Part shown: positions 24,482 through 32,059 of the stretch, in pieces
Numbering within the stretch: position 1 is the stretch's first letter
Layout: the number at the start of each line of letters is the position of its first letter
Source: Actinomadura fibrosa
Lineage (GTDB): Bacteria; Actinomycetota; Actinomycetes; Streptosporangiales; Streptosporangiaceae
DNA length: 44,263 nucleotides
NCBI RefSeq assembly: GCF_900659615.1
Contig: NZ_CAACUY010000061.1
Location: forward strand, 1-44,263
Direction: 5' to 3'
Notes under the pieces: generated by a model
Database searches by the model: none
What the model saw: the letters and a program-made list of their open reading frames with translations, nothing else
What the model was told of the DNA's origin: nothing
Position numbers and translations under genes: made by a program

Positions 24482-25291
24482 ATGCCGGAGGTGAGCGGGT
24501 ACGACCCGGGCTGGCCGACCTGGGCCGAGCTCGCGAGCCCGGACCCGGAGGCGTCGCGGGCCTTCTACTGCGGCCTGTTCGACTGGTACTCCTACACGCT
24601 GACCGTGGCCGACCTCGGCGACTACGAGATCTTCACGCTCGGCGACGTCCAGGGGCCCGAGGTCGCCGGGATGCAGACGCTCGCCGACGACTCGCTGCCG
24701 TCGTCCTGGACGTGCTACTTCCGCACCGACGACGTCGACGCCGCCGTCGAGACGGTGCGGGCCGCGGGCGGGCAGGAGCTGATGGAGCCCACGGACGTCG
24801 CGGGCCTCGGGCGGATGGCGCTCTGCTCCGACCTGGAGGGCGCCGACTTCGCGCTCTGGCTGCCGTTCGACCTGCGGGGCGCGGGCGTCGCGGACGAGCC
24901 GTCCGCCGTGTGCTGGGTCGAGCTGGCGTGCCGCGACGTCGAGCGGGCCCGGCGGTTCTACGGCGAGGTCTTCGGCTGGAAGGCCGTGGACCGCAGCTAC
25001 TACAGCCGCACCTACACCAACTTCAAGATCGGCGAATGGTCGGTGGCGGGGCTGGTGCCGCTGGACGAGTTCTGGGGGCCGGAGGTCCCGCCCCACTGGG
25101 TGCCCTACTTCGAGGTCGCCGACTGCGACGCGTCCGCCGAGCGGGCCGTCGGGCTCGGCGCGCGGATCGACCTCGGGCCGACCGACATCGCGCCGGGCCG
25201 GTTCTCGGTCCTCACCGACCCGACCGGCGCCCGCCTGACGATCATCAAGCCGGACCGGAGGCGGCACGCCCTCTTCGACCGCGGCACCTGA
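24482..25291 (+). CDS. VOC-family protein with two glyoxalase-like domains
   Basis: The 269-residue protein holds two tandem VOC units: residues about 10-130 (PTWAELASPDPEASRAFYCGLFDW, FRTDDVDAAVETVRAAGG) and 138-260 (VCWVELACRDVERARRFYGEVFGW, FEVADCDASAERAVGLGARI, DPTGARLTIIKP). The layout is that of CFP32-like proteins. The usual His/Glu ligands are incomplete, as is typical for the group, so catalysis is doubtful. GGGGGAGG precedes ATG 24482. Its stop codon lies inside a 20-bp tandem duplication. Confidence 0.87.
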   Translation: MPEVSGYDPGWPTWAELASPDPEASRAFYCGLFDWYSYTLTVADLGDYEIFTLGDVQGPEVAGMQTLADDSLPSSWTCYFRTDDVDAAVETVRAAGGQELMEPTDVAGLGRMALCSDLEGADFALWLPFDLRGAGVADEPSAVCWVELACRDVERARRFYGEVFGWKAVDRSYYSRTYTNFKIGEWSVAGLVPLDEFWGPEVPPHWVPYFEVADCDASAERAVGLGARIDLGPTDIAPGRFSVLTDPTGARLTIIKPDRRRHALFDRGT

Positions 25292-25320
25292 GCGCGGCCC
25301 GCGGCACCTGAGCGCGGCCC
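25281..25320. repeat. Perfect 20-bp tandem repeat spanning a stop codon
   Basis: The 20-bp unit at 25281-25300 is repeated exactly at 25301-25320. The first copy includes the VOC gene's last codons and TGA; the second places an identical but untranslated copy after it. Confidence 0.9.
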
Positions 25321-25327
25321 CGGGCTT

Positions 25328-25340
25328 CCTCGCGGCGAGG
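25328..25340. terminator. Short hairpin between convergent VOC and GMC genes
   Basis: CCTCG-CGG-CGAGG, 5-bp arms with a 3-nt loop, lies between the convergent stops at 25291 and 25361. Weak on its own. Confidence 0.35.
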
Positions 25341-25360
25341 CGGGATCAGCGCAACGGTGG

Positions 25361-27124
25361 TCAGAGGGCGGCGGAGATGCGGTGGTCGGTCGAGGGGACG
25401 GGGTCCTCGCGGCCGACGAACGGGTGCCCGCCGAAGTGCCGGACGAAGATCGTCTCGGCGGTGCGGGTGGCGAGCGCCTGCGTGGTGAGGGTCGGGTTGG
25501 GGCCGCCGAGGCTGTTGGCGAGCGCGGAGTTGTCGGCGACGTAGAGGCGCCGCACCCAGCGGCTCTGCGCGTCGGCGCCGAGCACCGAGTCGTCCGCGGA
25601 CAGGCCCATCCGCATGGACGAGTGGACGTGCAGCAGCAGCGGCGCCCAGTCGAACCGGTAGACGTGCGTGGCGCCGGCCCGGCGCAGCAGCTCGGTGGCG
25701 CGGCGGGCGAGGAACTCGCGGGCGGCGAGCGTCCGCCGGCTGCGCTGCCGGTGCCGGAACACGACCTTCGGGACGGCGCCGTGCTCGTCGGGCGGCAGCG
25801 CGGACAGCGTGGCGCGGTTCTGCGCCTCGACGTCGTCCCCGGTCAGGATGAGGACGTTGAGGAGGCGGTCGACGCCGTGGCCGAGGGCCTCCTTCAGCTC
25901 GGGGCCGATGACGCGGCCCGTCCGGCCGTCCCAGGGGCCGGTCAGCCCGCGGCCGTTGCGGTACTGGCCGCGGATGCCGCTGTCCGACAGCGCCATGGAG
26001 AACGCCTGCATGGCCGGGGGGAGGCCGATGTTCTCCAGGGCGCCGTAGCCGGGGAAGTCGCAGCGGGCGGCGGAGCTCGGGCCGCGGGACGAGCCGGTGT
26101 CGCGGTCGAACAGGCCGGTGACGCCGTCCAGGAAGTGGTCGGTGTAGCCGCGCCCGACCCAGCCGTTCGGGTTCGGCAGGCCGCTGTTCAGCCAGAGCCG
26201 CGGCGTCTCGGTGGTGCCGCCGGCCAGGACGACGACGGCGGCGTCCTCGCGGTGCCGCTCGCCGGTCACGGTGTTGCGCCAGGTCACGCCGGTCGCGACG
26301 AGCTCCCCGTCCCGCCGGGCGGTGTGCACCTTCGTCACGTAGGAGTCGGCCAGCAGCGTGACGGCGCGGCCGTGCGGCGACCACGCGGGCGCGGTGAGCG
26401 CCATCGGGACGTAGCTGTTGTCCGTCGAGCGCTTCGCGTACTGGTTGCGCGGCGCGGACGCGGGCTCCATGCAGCCCTGGAGGCAGTAGCCGCAGAACGT
26501 GCAGCCGGTGGCCTCGGGGTAGTGCAGGTGGGCGGGGTCGCCGGTCCGGCCGGCGGTCCCGCCGGGTTGCAGGATGGCGTTCTCCTGCGGGCGGTACGAC
26601 CAGCGCAGGGTGTCCTTGGTGGTCTGCACGGGGATGCCGAGGCGCTCGGCGCCGCCCAGGAACACGGTCTCCTTGACGCCCATCGCCGCCGTCTGGACGG
26701 GCAGGGTCGCCTCCACCCACTCGTAGTAGGGCACCAGCTCGTCGTAGGTGAAGGGGAAGGCGTGCTCGGTGTCGTAGCTGCCGCGGTCGGCTCCGGTGTA
26801 GCCCTTGAAAACACCGCGGTAGGCGCGGGGCGAGTTGCCGTAGTAGTGGAGGGTGGTGCCGCCGACCCCGGAGGCCTGGAGCAGGAAGCCGTTCTGCGGT
26901 TGCTCCCTCAGCCACTCGGGCTTGCGGCGGTCGGACGGGCCGACGCGCAGGAACCCTGTGAGCGGGTTGTTGGCGTCGTTTTCGAAGTGCGTCCACTCCT
27001 TGGGCGGGTTCCCGTGCCTGGCGCCGCCCTCCAGCAGCAGGACGTCGAGGCCGCGCGCCGCCAGCTCCTTGGCGACCACCGGTCCGCCCGCGCCGGCGCC
27101 CACCACGATCACATCCCGGCTCAT
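25361..27124 (-). CDS. GMC-family FAD oxidoreductase with a four-cysteine motif
   Basis: The 587-residue flavoprotein has the FAD-binding VIVVGAGAGGPVVAKEL and LLLEGG at its N terminus, the GMC signature (ASGVGGTTLHYYGNSPRAY), and the C-terminal catalytic region (LLLHVHSSMRMG His, GGPNPTLTTQALATRTAE Asn). Residues C208, C211, C214 and C218 form CTFCGYCLQGC, reminiscent of the Cys clusters of gluconate/fructose/FAD-glucose dehydrogenase large subunits that bind an iron-sulfur cluster. No signal peptide is seen, so it probably rides out with the Tat-exported partner encoded upstream. The ATG overlaps the partner's stop (ATGA, 27121-27124). Likely a membrane- or surface-associated sugar/alcohol dehydrogenase; substrate unknown. 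Confidence 0.88.
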   Translation of the reverse strand: MSRDVIVVGAGAGGPVVAKELAARGLDVLLLEGGARHGNPPKEWTHFENDANNPLTGFLRVGPSDRRKPEWLREQPQNGFLLQASGVGGTTLHYYGNSPRAYRGVFKGYTGADRGSYDTEHAFPFTYDELVPYYEWVEATLPVQTAAMGVKETVFLGGAERLGIPVQTTKDTLRWSYRPQENAILQPGGTAGRTGDPAHLHYPEATGCTFCGYCLQGCMEPASAPRNQYAKRSTDNSYVPMALTAPAWSPHGRAVTLLADSYVTKVHTARRDGELVATGVTWRNTVTGERHREDAAVVVLAGGTTETPRLWLNSGLPNPNGWVGRGYTDHFLDGVTGLFDRDTGSSRGPSSAARCDFPGYGALENIGLPPAMQAFSMALSDSGIRGQYRNGRGLTGPWDGRTGRVIGPELKEALGHGVDRLLNVLILTGDDVEAQNRATLSALPPDEHGAVPKVVFRHRQRSRRTLAAREFLARRATELLRRAGATHVYRFDWAPLLLHVHSSMRMGLSADDSVLGADAQSRWVRRLYVADNSALANSLGGPNPTLTTQALATRTAETIFVRHFGGHPFVGREDPVPSTDHRISAAL

Positions 27125-28092
27125 CCGGTCGTGCTCCTTCGTCCCTGGTAGTAGCCGCGGAACTCGGGCCGTCCCGCCTCGGCGTACTGGTAGCCGGTGA
27201 CCTGCCAGCCGACCGGACGGGCCCGGAGCCGCCTGGTCCCGGGGTCGAAGACGGCCCATTCGGAGTAGCCGCCGAGGGCGGACAACTCCAGCAGCGCCCC
27301 GCCGAGGTAGCGCAGGAGCCCGGACGCCGTGCGCTTCAGCGGCTCGGGGAGCTGCGCGTCCACCACCTCGACCAGGGCCGGGTCGGGGCCTTCGATCATT
27401 TCGAAGACCTTGGCCTTGCCCCGGTAGGGGAGGCGGGCGAAGGGCGTCAGGAACGGTCCGGTGAGCGAGCGCGGGTCGGCCCGCACCGCCTCGGCGTTCA
27501 GCAGCAGCGCCACGACCGGGGACAGCGGGATGACGGCGTCGCTCTCGAAAAGGCCGGCCCCGGCCGGGCCGAGGAGGGGCAGCAGCGCGTCGGCCAGCCC
27601 TCCCGCGGGCAGGTCGGGGAACGGGAGGTAGCGGTCGAGCATGTCCACGAGGAAGGCGGGCAGCCCGGCCTCGATGCCGCCGGGTTCGGGGCGCGGCGTC
27701 CCCTGCGCCCGGGAGTAGGGGTCCGGGCCGGGCACGACGAAGACGGCGAGGCCCTTCATCGTGTCGAGCGTCCACTCGGCGAGGGCGTCCCGGCGCGCGG
27801 CGCGGACGTCCTGCCGCGCGGTGCGGGCGCCGGGAGCCAGGCGGGCCGAGGCGTGCGCCTCCCCCGGTGCGAGCGGGAGCGACGCCGCGGCGGCCAGCGC
27901 GCCCGCCGTCCCGAGGAACGCGCGGCGCCGGGTCCGAGGCATGCCCGGCTTCGGCTGGTCCGGCACCTCCGGCAACGGGGCTCCCGGCGCCTCCGGCAGC
28001 GGGGCATCCGACGCCTCCCGCTTCGGGGCGTGGGGCAGGTCCGGCTTCGGACTGTCCGGCTTCGGGTTGTCCGGTTTCGGCGCGTTCGGCAC
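27121..28092 (-). CDS. Tat-exported partner of the GMC oxidoreductase (gluconate 2-dehydrogenase subunit 3-like)
   Basis: The 323-residue protein has a Tat signal (RTRRRAFLGTAGALAAAASLPLAPGEAHA) at about residues 52-82, preceded by an unusual 50-residue Pro/Lys/Asp-rich extension with PKPDN/PKPDS/PKPDL repeats. GTG 28092 is supported by GGAGG 7 bp upstream; ATG 27942, which would start directly at the Tat signal, lacks a ribosome binding site. The mature part is helical and resembles the small subunits that escort GMC dehydrogenases (LPAFLVDMLDRYLPFPDL, FARLPYRGKAKVFEMIEG). The stop overlaps the GMC start by ATGA, so the two subunits are produced together. Confidence 0.82.
   Translation of the reverse strand: MPNAPKPDNPKPDSPKPDLPHAPKREASDAPLPEAPGAPLPEVPDQPKPGMPRTRRRAFLGTAGALAAAASLPLAPGEAHASARLAPGARTARQDVRAARRDALAEWTLDTMKGLAVFVVPGPDPYSRAQGTPRPEPGGIEAGLPAFLVDMLDRYLPFPDLPAGGLADALLPLLGPAGAGLFESDAVIPLSPVVALLLNAEAVRADPRSLTGPFLTPFARLPYRGKAKVFEMIEGPDPALVEVVDAQLPEPLKRTASGLLRYLGGALLELSALGGYSEWAVFDPGTRRLRARPVGWQVTGYQYAEAGRPEFRGYYQGRRSTTG
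28040..28084 (-). repeat. Three 15-nt repeats encoding the PKPD tract
   Basis: Units 28040-28054, 28055-28069 and 28070-28084 share TCCGG(C/T)TTCGG. They encode the Pro-Lys-Pro-Asp repeats in the long extension ahead of the Tat signal. Confidence 0.75.
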
Positions 28093-28116
28093 GTGATCGC
28101 CTCCGCCGTTCACGCT

Positions 28117-28171
28117 AACGGTGACCTTCCGATCTTTTTCCGTACTTTTCTCACAGAACGCGATCACCGTT
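28117..28171. promoter_or_regulatory. Widely spaced inverted repeat AACGGTGA ... TCACCGTT
   Basis: Perfect 8-bp arms at 28117-28124 and 28164-28171 are separated by 39 nt in the divergent region between the GMC operon and the FUSC-like gene. The intervening DNA is locally AT-rich (T tracts). It could be a two-site operator or promoter region. Confidence 0.4.
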
Positions 28172-28303
28172 TCGCGCTCGGTGGTGTAGCCCGCCTCAAG
28201 CTCGCAGGTCGGGGGGCCCGCATGGGCACCGGCCGGGGGCGTGATTGGCGGGACGGCTCGCGGGCAGTCCTTCCCGATGCCGATCAGGGGAGTGCGCCGC
28301 CAC

Positions 28304-29401
28304 ATGCTGCCCTTCGCCGGACGCCGGTACTGGGAGCAGCGGTCCAAGCTGACGGTCAAGGCCGTCCTCGCGTCGGTGTCGGCCTGGCTCGTCGCGAAGT
28401 ACCTGGTCGGGCAGGACCAGCCGTACTTCGCGCCGCTCGCCGCGCTGCTGGGCGTGTATCCGACGGTCGTGCGGTCCGTCCGCGAGAGCCTGGCGTACGG
28501 GGCGGGGTTTCTCATCGGCGCGGCGATCGCGATCCCGGTGGGGCTGTGGATCGGGCCGAACGCGCTCGGCATCGCCGCCGTCCTCGTGTTCGCCATGATG
28601 GCGTCGGGGTGGCGGAGGCTGGGCGAGCAGGCGTCGCAGGTCGCGTTCACCGCCCTGTTCGCGCTGCTGGTCGGCGGCCACGAGGTCGTCGGGTACGCGC
28701 TGCCCCGGCTCGTGGACGTGGCCGTCGGCCTGGTGGTGGGCCTCGCCGTGAACGCCCTGGTGTTCCCGCCGCTGTACCTGCGCCGGGCCGAGGACGCCGT
28801 CCGGGAGCTCCGGGACGATCTCGCCGAGGCCGTCGAGGCGCTCGCCGGGGCCCTGGCCGGTCCCGGCGAGGGGACGGGCCGCTGGGACGAGCGGGAGGCG
28901 CGGCTGCTCGGCGTCCTGGAGCAGGCCCGGCATGCCTGCGACCAGGGCGGCGACAGCATGCGCGCCAATCCGCGCGCGAAGCTGCGGGGATATCGCGTGC
29001 TGCGGGGCGACGTCCCGGACCAGTGGTCCGCGCCGCGCCGGATGACGACGCTGGAGCACGCCACGGCGTACGTGCGGTCGATCGCGGGGACGCTGCGCGA
29101 GGCGCTGGAGGCGGAGTCCGAGGACCTGAGGTTCACGCCGGCCTTCCGCGGCGACTACGCGGGCCTGCTCCAGGCGCTCGCCGTCGTCGTGCGCCGGTGG
29201 CCGAACGACCCGAACGAGCCGAGCGAGTCGGACGCCGAGGCGCTGGCGGACGCCGAGGCGCTGGCGGAGGCCGAGCGCAGGCAGGAGTGGATGGAGAAGC
29301 CGTACGCCGACCGGGGTTCCGATGGGCCCGGGCTGTGGGATCCGCGGAAGGAGGTCCTGCGGCTGAGCCGCCTTCTCCTCGACGAGGTCCGTCCCGACTG
29401 A
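28304..29401 (+). CDS. FUSC/ArAE-family integral membrane protein (aromatic acid exporter-like)
   Basis: The protein of about 365 residues starts with RRYWEQRSKLTVKAVLASVSAWLVAKYLVG, followed by several predicted membrane helices (YFAPLAALLGVYPTVVRSVRES, FLIGAAIAIPVGLWIG, LFALLVGGHEVVGYALP, VGLVVGLAVNALVFPP). The cytoplasmic C-terminal half is helical and charged, with an acidic ADAEALADAEALAEAE coiled-coil-like repeat. This is the PF06081/FUSC pattern of aromatic acid exporters. Start: ATG 28304 follows AGGGGAG with an 11-nt gap; ATG 28277 or GTG 28241 would extend it. It precedes the aromatic-catabolism operon, which makes an aromatic substrate attractive but unproven. Confidence 0.82.
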   Translation: MLPFAGRRYWEQRSKLTVKAVLASVSAWLVAKYLVGQDQPYFAPLAALLGVYPTVVRSVRESLAYGAGFLIGAAIAIPVGLWIGPNALGIAAVLVFAMMASGWRRLGEQASQVAFTALFALLVGGHEVVGYALPRLVDVAVGLVVGLAVNALVFPPLYLRRAEDAVRELRDDLAEAVEALAGALAGPGEGTGRWDEREARLLGVLEQARHACDQGGDSMRANPRAKLRGYRVLRGDVPDQWSAPRRMTTLEHATAYVRSIAGTLREALEAESEDLRFTPAFRGDYAGLLQALAVVVRRWPNDPNEPSESDAEALADAEALAEAERRQEWMEKPYADRGSDGPGLWDPRKEVLRLSRLLLDEVRPD

Positions 29402-29438
29402 GCGGACGACGGGCCGGCTCGTCCGCCCTGTCCGCAAA

Positions 29439-29454
29439 ATTGTTGACAATCTGG
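29439..29454 (+). promoter_or_regulatory. Candidate GntR operator upstream of the gal-type operon
   Basis: ATTGTTGACAATCTGG contains the inverted repeat ATTGT-TG-ACAAT and lies 25-40 bp before the galB-like start. It matches, with two differences, the element at 33956-33971 in front of the GntR gene. The TTGACA inside it has no -10 at the proper distance, so it is read as an operator rather than a -35 box. Confidence 0.7.
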
Positions 29455-29478
29455 TCTACAAAGGGCCAGGGTAGGGGC

Positions 29479-30237
29479 ATGAGCATCGAGACCACCACTC
29501 CATCGGACGGCCCGTCCGGCGCCCTCCTCGTCGTCAGCGCGCACGCCGGCGACTTCGTCTGGCGGGCCGCGGGCGCGATCGCGCTCGCGGCGGAGCGCGG
29601 CGAGCGCGCGAAGGTCGTCTGCCTGAGCTTCGGGGAGCGCGGCGAGTCCGCGCGGGCATGGCGCGAGGGCAAGGGGCTCGACGAGATCAAGGCGCTGCGG
29701 CGCGCGGAGGCGGAGGCCGCGGCGGCCGAGCTCGGCGCCGGGATCGAGTTCCTCGACGCGGGCGACTACCCCCTGCGCGAGACGCCGGAGCTGGTGGACC
29801 GGCTGGTGCGCGTCTACCGCGAGTTCGAGCCCACCGTGGTGCTCACCCACACGCTCGCCGACCCCTACAACGGCGACCACCCGGCCGCCGCGCGGATGGC
29901 GCTCCAGGCGCGGGTGCTCGCGCAGGCCATCGGGTACGACGCGCCCGGCGAGCCCCTTGGCGCGCCGCCGGTGTTCCTCTTCGAGCCGCACCAGCCCGAG
30001 CAGTGCGACTTCAGGCCGGACGTCCTGCTGGACATCACGCCGGTGTTCGAGCGCAAGCGCAAGGCCATGGAGTGCCTGCCCGCCCAGCAGCACATGTGGG
30101 AGTACTACACCGACCTCGCCAGGCGGCGCGGCGTCCAGCTCAAGCGGAACGCCGGCCCGAACCTCGGCCTCCCGCACACCACGATGGCGGAGGCGTACGT
30201 TCGCGTGTACCCGCAGACGACGGCGGTGCTGGCATGA
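29479..30237 (+). CDS. galB: GalB-like 4-oxalomesaconate hydratase (PIG-L fold)
   Basis: The 252-residue protein has a PIG-L/LmbE fold but reads AHAGDFVWRAAGAIAL where deacetylases have AHPDDE, followed by VVCLSFGERGESARAWREGKG and THTLADPYNGDHPAAA. This variant, with Asp replaced in the metal motif, is the pattern of GalB of the gallate pathway, which hydrates 4-oxalomesaconate to 4-carboxy-4-hydroxy-2-oxoadipate. Context agrees: GalC- and GalD-type genes follow, coupled by ATGA overlaps. TAGGGG precedes ATG 29479. A GntR-type operator lies just upstream. A deacetylase role such as MshB is unlikely. Confidence 0.85.
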   Translation: MSIETTTPSDGPSGALLVVSAHAGDFVWRAAGAIALAAERGERAKVVCLSFGERGESARAWREGKGLDEIKALRRAEAEAAAAELGAGIEFLDAGDYPLRETPELVDRLVRVYREFEPTVVLTHTLADPYNGDHPAAARMALQARVLAQAIGYDAPGEPLGAPPVFLFEPHQPEQCDFRPDVLLDITPVFERKRKAMECLPAQQHMWEYYTDLARRRGVQLKRNAGPNLGLPHTTMAEAYVRVYPQTTAVLA

Positions 30238-30944
30238 GGACGGTCGTCGTCACCGATCCGCCGCGCGCGGACGCCGCCGAGGTCGACGCCCTCGCGGAGC
30301 ACGGCGTCGCGACCGTGCACGAGGCGATGGGGCGGACGGGCTGCCTCGGCCCGCGCATCCGGCCCGTCCACCTCGGCTCCCGGATCGCCGGGACGGCGGT
30401 GACCGTGCTGTCCTGGCCGGGCGACAACCTGATGATCCATGTCGCGGTCGAGCAGTGCCGCCCGGGGGACGTGCTGGTCGTGGCGACCACCTCGCCGTCC
30501 ACCGACGGCATGTTCGGCGAGCTGTTCGCGACCGCCCTCCAGCACCGCGGCGTGCGCGGCCTGGTCATCGACGCCGGGGTCCGGGACGTCGCGGACCTGC
30601 ACGCGATGGGCTTCCCGGTGTGGTCGGCGGCCGTCAGCGCGCAGGGGACGGTGAAGGCCACGCCCGGCGCGGTCAACGTGCCCGTCACGATCGGCGGGCA
30701 GCGGATCCGGCCCGGCGACGCGATCCTCGCCGACGACGACGGTGTGGTGTGCGTCCCGCGCGAGGACGTCACGGAGGCGCTCGCGGCGGCCAAGGCGCGT
30801 GCCGAGAAGGAGGAGGCCACCCGCGAGGCGTTTCGCCGGGGCGAGCTCGGCCTCGACCGCTACGGGCTCCGCGACCGGCTCGCCGGGCTGGGCATCCGGT
30901 ACCTGACAGCCGAGGAGTACGAGCGAGAGTGCGGGCGCTCATGA
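30234..30944 (+). CDS. galC: 4-carboxy-4-hydroxy-2-oxoadipate aldolase/oxaloacetate decarboxylase (GalC/LigK-like, RraA fold)
   Basis: The 236-residue protein has the RraA-like fold: VATVHEAMGRTG, GTAVTVLSWPGDNLMIHVA, GDVLVVATTSPSTDGMFGELFATALQHRGVRGLVIDAGVRDVADL (given in family-known pieces; the GVRD Arg and Asp contact substrate and metal), GDAILADDDGVVCVP. HMG/CHA aldolases of this family cleave the C6 intermediate into pyruvate and oxaloacetate, the last step of the 4,5-cleavage pathway. ATG 30234 overlaps the galB stop (ATGA) and its own stop overlaps the galD start. Family and context agree. Confidence 0.88.
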   Translation: MRTVVVTDPPRADAAEVDALAEHGVATVHEAMGRTGCLGPRIRPVHLGSRIAGTAVTVLSWPGDNLMIHVAVEQCRPGDVLVVATTSPSTDGMFGELFATALQHRGVRGLVIDAGVRDVADLHAMGFPVWSAAVSAQGTVKATPGAVNVPVTIGGQRIRPGDAILADDDGVVCVPREDVTEALAAAKARAEKEEATREAFRRGELGLDRYGLRDRLAGLGIRYLTAEEYERECGRS

Positions 30945-32059
30945 CCGGCACGGCGAACTCCCCGGATCCCGGCGGCCTGCGCTGCATGCTGATGCGCGGC
31001 GGCACGTCCAAGGGCGCCTACTTCCTCGCCGAGGACCTGCCGTCCGACCCCGCCGAGCGCGACGACCTGCTGCTGCGCGTCATGGGCACCCCCGACCCCC
31101 GGCAGATCGACGGGATCGGCGGCGCGCACCCGCTCACCAGTAAGGTCGCCGTCGTCTCCCGCGCGGACGGCCCGGACGCCGGCATCGACTACCTGTTCCT
31201 CCAGCTCGGCGTGGAGGAGGCGACCGTCTCCGACCGGCAGAACTGCGGCAACCTGCTCGCCGGGATCGGCCCCTTCGCGGTCGAGCGCGGGCTCGTCGAG
31301 GCGGACCCGGAGCGCACGAGCGTCCGCATCCGGATGGTCAATACGGACAGCCTCGCCACCGCGACGTTCGCGACGCCGTCCGGGCGGGTCCGCTATGACG
31401 GTGACACCGCGATCTCCGGGGTGCCCGGGACGGCGGCGCCGATCGTCCTCGACTTCGCGGGCACCGAAGGGTCGGCGACCGGCGCGCTCCTGCCCACCGG
31501 ACGCGTCCGCGACGAGATCGACGGCATCACCGTGACCTGCGTCGACAACGGCATGCCGGTCGTGGTCGCCGCCGCGTCCGACCTCGGCCGCACCGGCTAC
31601 GAGACGCCCGCCGAGCTGGCCGCCGACGGCGCGCTGCGCGAGCGGATCCAGTCGCTGCGGCTCCAGGCGGGCGAGCTGATGGGCCTCGGCGACGTCTCCG
31701 GCTCGTCCGTGCCGAAGACGACGCTGGTCGCCCCGCCCCGCGATGGCGGGACGATCTGCACCCGCACCTTCATCCCGCTGCGCGTCCACGACTCGATCGG
31801 CGTGCTCGGCGCCGTGACCGTGGCGACCGCGCTGCTCGTCGACGGGGCCGTCGGCGCGGACCTCGCCGCCCCGGCCGGGCGGGGCGACGGGCCCATGGGC
31901 ATCGAGCACCCCACCGGGCGGCTGGACGTCGGCGTCGAGCTCGACACCGCGGCCGACCCCCCGCGCGTCCTGCGGTCCAGCATCGTCCGGACCGCGCGCA
32001 AGCTTTTCGACGGCACCGTCTTCCCCCGCCCCGGAGGGCACCATGGCACCCAGGCATGA
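30941..32059 (+). CDS. galD: 4-oxalomesaconate tautomerase (GalD/PrpF-like)
   Basis: The 372-residue protein has the PrpF-family opening CMLMRGGTSKGAYFLAEDLP, then GIGGAHPLTSKVAVV and SDRQNCGNLLAGIGPFAVERG. The family has two similar halves and usually a catalytic Cys/Lys set. GalD tautomerises the keto and enol forms of 4-oxalomesaconate so that GalB can act, which suits the neighbours. Start ATG 30941 overlaps the galC stop by ATGA. The last 17 bp overlap the dioxygenase gene. PrpF (2-methylaconitate isomerase) is the alternative but has no prp neighbours here. Confidence 0.87.
   Translation: MTGTANSPDPGGLRCMLMRGGTSKGAYFLAEDLPSDPAERDDLLLRVMGTPDPRQIDGIGGAHPLTSKVAVVSRADGPDAGIDYLFLQLGVEEATVSDRQNCGNLLAGIGPFAVERGLVEADPERTSVRIRMVNTDSLATATFATPSGRVRYDGDTAISGVPGTAAPIVLDFAGTEGSATGALLPTGRVRDEIDGITVTCVDNGMPVVVAAASDLGRTGYETPAELAADGALRERIQSLRLQAGELMGLGDVSGSSVPKTTLVAPPRDGGTICTRTFIPLRVHDSIGVLGAVTVATALLVDGAVGADLAAPAGRGDGPMGIEHPTGRLDVGVELDTAADPPRVLRSSIVRTARKLFDGTVFPRPGGHHGTQA

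Noticed and set aside
29443..29448. TTGACA as the -35 box of the gal-type operon
   Set aside because: No -10-like sequence occurs 16-19 bp downstream. The bases are part of the inverted repeat shared with the gntR promoter.
29479..30237. PIG-L gene read as a mycothiol/GlcNAc deacetylase (MshB-like)
   Set aside because: The AHPDDE metal motif is altered to AHAGDF, and the neighbours are GalC- and GalD-like, which favours the hydratase GalB.
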